From assembly GCA_900556395.1 (NCBI GenBank), contig USOQ01000041.1:1-24591 (forward strand): a stretch of 24,591 bases of DNA, read 5' to 3'. Shown one piece after another: positions 21,714-24,591 of the stretch. The position numbers and the translations under genes are program-made. The DNA comes from Candidatus Segatella caccae (GTDB taxonomy: Bacteria; Bacteroidota; Bacteroidia; Bacteroidales; Bacteroidaceae). Numbering within the stretch: the stretch's first letter is position 1; every line of letters starts with the position of its first letter. A model generated the notes under the pieces. It saw only the letters and a program-made list of their open reading frames with translations. It ran no database searches and had not been told where the DNA came from.

Positions 21714-23834
21714 TTACTTGTTGTTGGTTTCTTCTGTATTATTATCGCTGTGCTTGTCGCCAGAAACCATATCCTTGGTATCGGCAGATGACTCCTCGGT
21801 GGTGTCGGAGGTGTGGTCATCCTGCTGTGCCTCCTCATGAGCTTTGATGGCTGCTTGCACCTCAGGGAGTTCCTTGATGCGTTCGTCTATCTTGGGTTGT
21901 TCGTCCTCCATGATTTCCTGTGAACGGCTTATCCAGGGACGCTTGCCAAAAATACTCTCCACGTCTTCTGCCATGATGACCTCTTTCTGGATGAGGAGCT
22001 CGGCGAGGGCGTTGTGACCTTCCTTGTGCTCCATGAGGATGTTCTTGGCACGGATGTACTGCTCGTTCACCAACTTGAGCACTTCCTCGTCGATGATGCG
22101 TGCGGTCGTGTCGGAGTATGGACGCTGGAAGGAGTATTCCTGGTTGTTGTAATAGCAGACGTTGGGCAATTTGTCGCCCATGCCGAGATAGGCAATCATG
22201 CCATAGGCGCTCTTAGTGGCACGCTCCAGGTCGTTCATGGCTCCCGATGAAATATGTCCTGTAAAGAGCTCTTCGGCAGCACGGCCGCCCATGAGTGAGC
22301 ACATCTCGTCGAGCATCTGCTCCTTGGTGGTAATCTGTCGCTCTTCGGGCAGATACCAGGCGGCTCCGAGGGCCTGTCCACGTGGTACGATGGTGACCTT
22401 GATGAGCGGATTGGCGTATCGGCAGAACCAAGATATCGTGGCGTGACCTGCTTCGTGTAGGGCTATACTGCGCTTTTCGTCGGCTGTCATTACCTTGGTC
22501 TTCTTCTCCAAGCCGCCTACGATACGGTCTACTGCATCGAGGAAGTCTTGTTTGCTGACGCTCTTCTTGTCGTGGCGAGCGGCTATGAGGGCTGCCTCGT
22601 TGCAAACGTTAGCGATGTCGGCACCAGAGAAACCTGGTGTCTGGCGAGCTAACAAGTCAACGTCTACGGTATCGTCTACCTTGACTGGTTTGAGGTGTAC
22701 CTGGAAGATAGCCTTGCGCTCGTTCAAGTCGGGCAGGTCTACATGTATCTCGCGGTCGAAACGTCCTGCACGTAGCAAGGCGCTGTCGAGCATGTCTACA
22801 CGGTTGGTGGCGGCTAAGATGATAACGCCACTGTTGGTACCGAAACCATCCATCTCGGTGAGCAGGGCATTGAGAGTGTTCTCGCGCTCATCGTTACCAC
22901 TCATGGATGGGTTTTTGCTACGGGCACGTCCTACGGCATCTATCTCGTCGATGAAGATGATGCAAGGGGCTTTCTCTTTGGCTTGGCGGAAGAGGTCGCG
23001 TACTCGCGATGCTCCTACTCCGACAAACATCTCTACGAAGTCGGAACCACTCATAGAGAAGAAGGGTACACCAGCTTCGCCTGCCACTGCTTTTGCTAAA
23101 AGGGTCTTACCTGTTCCTGGAGGACCCACGAGGAGAGCTCCCTTGGGTATCTTACCGCCCAGGTCGGTATATTTCATAGGATTCTTGAGGAACTCTACGA
23201 TTTCTTGTACTTCCTGCTTGGCACCTTCCTGTCCGGCTACGTCCTTGAAGGTGATGCCGATGGCGTTGCCCTTCTCATACATGCGGGCCTTGCTCTTGCC
23301 CACGTTGAAGATGCCACCGCCTGAACCACCCATGCCGCCCATGCGTCCTGACATCCACCAGATGAAGATGAAGAACAGTAATAGTGGGAAGATGTTCCAC
23401 AGAATGTTGAGGAACCCACCAGAGGTCTCGTTCTTATAGCTGAATGAGTTGATCTTCTTGGCTTGAACCATCGCGTTGGCAAACCTGTCTACTTCATCGA
23501 CGGAGCCAAACTGCACCTCTACATAGGGATTGGAACCTAAGTTCTTGGCTGCGGTCTTGTATACCTCGCGGGTGTACTTGGGGTTGATATACAGTTTGAG
23601 GGTGTTCTCATTTTTATTAGCCACCACGCTTAGCACGTAGCCTTTTTCTACATATTGTTTAAACTGAGTGTAGGTGGCTTCTTGGGTGGCACTGCCTCCT
23701 AAGGAATTGGTGCCTCCACTCAGATAGGCTACCATCAAGCCGACGAGGATCAGTATATAAAGCCAGTTCATATTGAACTTAGGCATCTTCGGTGGCTGAG
23801 GGCCATGGTTGTTCTGGTTGTTGCCTTGTTCCAT
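21714..23834 (-). CDS. ftsH: ATP-dependent membrane zinc protease FtsH
   Basis: A 706-residue membrane-anchored AAA+ protease that removes damaged and regulatory membrane proteins. Two membrane spans (about 23-39 and 142-160) flank a periplasmic domain. A Gly/Met-rich linker (GRMGGMGGSGGGIF) leads to the AAA module: Walker A GPPGTGKT (237-244), Walker B FIDEID (294-299) and the second region of homology around ATNR and AGRFDRE. The M41 protease domain has the zinc motif HEAGH (460-464). The C-terminus (about 650-706) is a low-complexity tail rich in Asp, Glu, Ser and Thr, longer than in E. coli FtsH. All catalytic residues are present. The gap to rsfS holds a small A/T repeat. Confidence 0.97.
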   Translation of the reverse strand: MEQGNNQNNHGPQPPKMPKFNMNWLYILILVGLMVAYLSGGTNSLGGSATQEATYTQFKQYVEKGYVLSVVANKNENTLKLYINPKYTREVYKTAAKNLGSNPYVEVQFGSVDEVDRFANAMVQAKKINSFSYKNETSGGFLNILWNIFPLLLFFIFIWWMSGRMGGMGGSGGGIFNVGKSKARMYEKGNAIGITFKDVAGQEGAKQEVQEIVEFLKNPMKYTDLGGKIPKGALLVGPPGTGKTLLAKAVAGEAGVPFFSMSGSDFVEMFVGVGASRVRDLFRQAKEKAPCIIFIDEIDAVGRARSKNPSMSGNDERENTLNALLTEMDGFGTNSGVIILAATNRVDMLDSALLRAGRFDREIHVDLPDLNERKAIFQVHLKPVKVDDTVDVDLLARQTPGFSGADIANVCNEAALIAARHDKKSVSKQDFLDAVDRIVGGLEKKTKVMTADEKRSIALHEAGHATISWFCRYANPLIKVTIVPRGQALGAAWYLPEERQITTKEQMLDEMCSLMGGRAAEELFTGHISSGAMNDLERATKSAYGMIAYLGMGDKLPNVCYYNNQEYSFQRPYSDTTARIIDEEVLKLVNEQYIRAKNILMEHKEGHNALAELLIQKEVIMAEDVESIFGKRPWISRSQEIMEDEQPKIDERIKELPEVQAAIKAHEEAQQDDHTSDTTEESSADTKDMVSGDKHSDNNTEETNNK

Positions 23835-23862
23835 ATCGTTGTTTTCTTTTTAAGAGTTTTTG

Positions 23863-23901
23863 CTTATATATTATATAGAGCTTTTCTTATATATTATATA
23901 G
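23863..23901. repeat. A/T-rich 16-bp sequence repeated at 23-bp spacing between rsfS and ftsH
   Basis: CTTATATATTATATAG occurs at 23863-23878 and 23886-23901. It lies in the 85-base gap between the rsfS stop and the ftsH start. It may be a simple tandem duplication, a binding site, or part of an ftsH promoter. It does not match the TAnnTTTG box. Confidence 0.7.
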
Positions 23902-23919
23902 GGTGTGTTGGGGCTTGCT

Positions 23920-24279
23920 TTACTGGATGTCGGGCACTGTTGTCAGTTTGGCGTCTTCCCAAAGATGCTCCAGGTCGTAAAACTGTCTTACCTCGGGCTG
24001 GAAGATATGTACGAGTACGTCGACAAAGTCGATGGCTACCCACTGGTCATTGTCTAAGCCTGCTACGTTGACGGGCTTTTCGCCTAATTTCTTGCGGCAG
24101 AAGTCGCCTACTGATTCTGCAATAGCTTCTACCTGGGTGGGGGAACCGCCTTGGCAGATGATAAAGTACTTGGCTATGCTGCCGTCTATTTCGGTTAGGT
24201 CGGCAATGACGATGTTGCTACCTTTTTTCTCTTGTATTCCTTCTTTAATAGTTTCTACTAATAGTTTTGCTGTATTCAT
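23920..24279 (-). CDS. rsfS: Ribosome silencing factor RsfS
   Basis: A 119-residue protein of the RsfS/Iojap family that binds ribosomal protein uL14 and blocks subunit joining when nutrients are low. Family signs: NIVIADLTEIDGSIAKYFII (about 22-41), with the Asp-rich strand, then GGSPTQVEAIAESV, and VNVAGLDNDQWVAIDFVDVL and VHIFQPEVRQFYDLEHLWED at the C-terminus. Length and layout are typical. It heads the rsfS-ftsH-cdsA unit, with a TATCTTTG box 28 bases upstream. Confidence 0.95.
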   Translation of the reverse strand: MNTAKLLVETIKEGIQEKKGSNIVIADLTEIDGSIAKYFIICQGGSPTQVEAIAESVGDFCRKKLGEKPVNVAGLDNDQWVAIDFVDVLVHIFQPEVRQFYDLEHLWEDAKLTTVPDIQ

Positions 24280-24307
24280 TGAGTGTTATGTTGTATTTAT
24301 TCGACTA

Positions 24308-24315
24308 CAAAGATA
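24308..24315 (-). promoter_or_regulatory. Promoter (-7 box) of rsfS
   Basis: The minus strand reads TATCTTTG, a perfect TAnnTTTG match, 28 bases before the rsfS ATG. It would drive rsfS and probably ftsH and cdsA, and is divergent from the tRNA promoter. Confidence 0.6.
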
Positions 24316-24458
24316 GTGCAAAAAAATGAGTATGCGGTACTTTCCACCAACTTTTCTGTTTTTTTAAGGTTGGTTGCTCGATAATATGGCCTTTTTAGGG
24401 CTAAAATGGCATGAGAATGAAAAAAAAAACGTTTTTTGAAAAAAAAATGCAGAAAAAT

Positions 24459-24489
24459 TTTGTTGGTTCAGAAAAAAGCATTACCTTTG
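24459..24489 (+). promoter_or_regulatory. Canonical Bacteroidota promoter of the tRNA gene
   Basis: A TTTG at 24459-24462 and TACCTTTG at 24482-24489 are separated by exactly 19 bases, the consensus of the primary sigma factor in Bacteroidota. Transcription would start near 24496, about 40 bases before the tRNA. Confidence 0.8.
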
Positions 24490-24536
24490 CACTCGCAATT
24501 CAGAAATGACATTGCAACAACAAAATAACAAAACAA

Positions 24537-24591
24537 TGGGATATGGTGTAATGGTAACACTACAGATTCTGGTCCTGTCATTCCTGGTTCG
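24537..24591 (+). tRNA. tRNA-Gln (anticodon CTG), cut off by the window edge
   Basis: Acceptor 5' strand TGGGATA (24537-24543), D-arm with 4-bp stem GTGT/ACAC (24546-24560), anticodon arm 24562-24578 with loop TTCTGGT and anticodon CTG (24569-24571), short variable region, and T-stem CCTGG with TTCG (to 24591). It resembles other Gln tRNAs in its TGGG start and arm pattern. The last pair of the anticodon stem next to the loop would be A66-C74 (an A-C mismatch). The 3' part lies outside the window. Confidence 0.88.

Noticed and set aside
22495..23439. Plus-strand open frame of 314 codons inside ftsH
   Set aside because: It is antisense to the AAA and protease domains of FtsH, whose motifs are all intact. 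The antisense product is Ser/Arg/Pro-rich without a domain.

Overview
The window looks like chromosomal DNA of a Bacteroidota member, most likely Prevotellaceae or a close gut or rumen relative. Evidence: (i) repeated TAnnTTTG -7 boxes of the Bacteroidota type upstream of genes, one with a TTTG -33 element at exactly 19 bp; (ii) A/T-rich leaders with almost no Shine-Dalgarno sequences; (iii) a housekeeping block (rsfS, ftsH, cdsA, lpxB, surE, parA, parB, a DUF5683 protein, a mltD-type transglycosylase, rel) whose neighbours I recall as typical of this phylum; (iv) secreted plant-polysaccharide enzymes (a CE8 pectinesterase and a GH5 endoglucanase). The species cannot be named from the sequence alone.

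Layout. Bases 1-6443 hold a type I restriction-modification operon on the minus strand, read hsdR, hsdM, a DUF1016/YhcG-type PD-(D/E)XK nuclease, then hsdS, which runs off the left edge. It is headed by a small XRE-type regulator whose reading frame is broken twice. Bases about 6480-6900 are non-coding and carry a 19-bp direct repeat. Bases 6969-8770 (plus) encode an IspD/TarI-type cytidylyltransferase overlapping an NAD-dependent sugar epimerase/dehydratase. These converge on a minus-strand licD gene (8925-9797). Between them lie a 16-bp-arm hairpin and an array of four 22-bp units with palindromic cores. The three genes suggest synthesis and transfer of a CDP-activated alditol or phosphocholine-like group onto a surface glycan.

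From 17338 leftward the minus strand carries parA, parB, DUF5683, mltD, rel, then pectinesterase and licD. A 92/93-bp tandem duplication inside a longer inverted repeat separates parA from parB. From 17460 rightward, divergently, surE and lpxB overlap by ATGA. lpxB ends in an unusual Ala/Glu-rich helix and serine tract, followed by a strong terminator. The right part is minus-strand again: rsfS, ftsH, cdsA, a terminator, then the GH5 gene. The window ends inside a plus-strand tRNA-Gln(CTG) gene with a textbook Bacteroidota promoter.

Most of the window is conserved cell biology: chromosome segregation, stringent response, lipid A and phospholipid synthesis, membrane proteolysis and ribosome silencing. 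The accessory parts are the type I R-M operon with its embedded extra nuclease and decayed regulator, the cytidylyltransferase/epimerase/LicD module, the two polysaccharide enzymes, and three intergenic repeat elements. I see no convincing wholly new system. The best leads are the nuclease-containing R-M operon and the 22-bp palindromic array.
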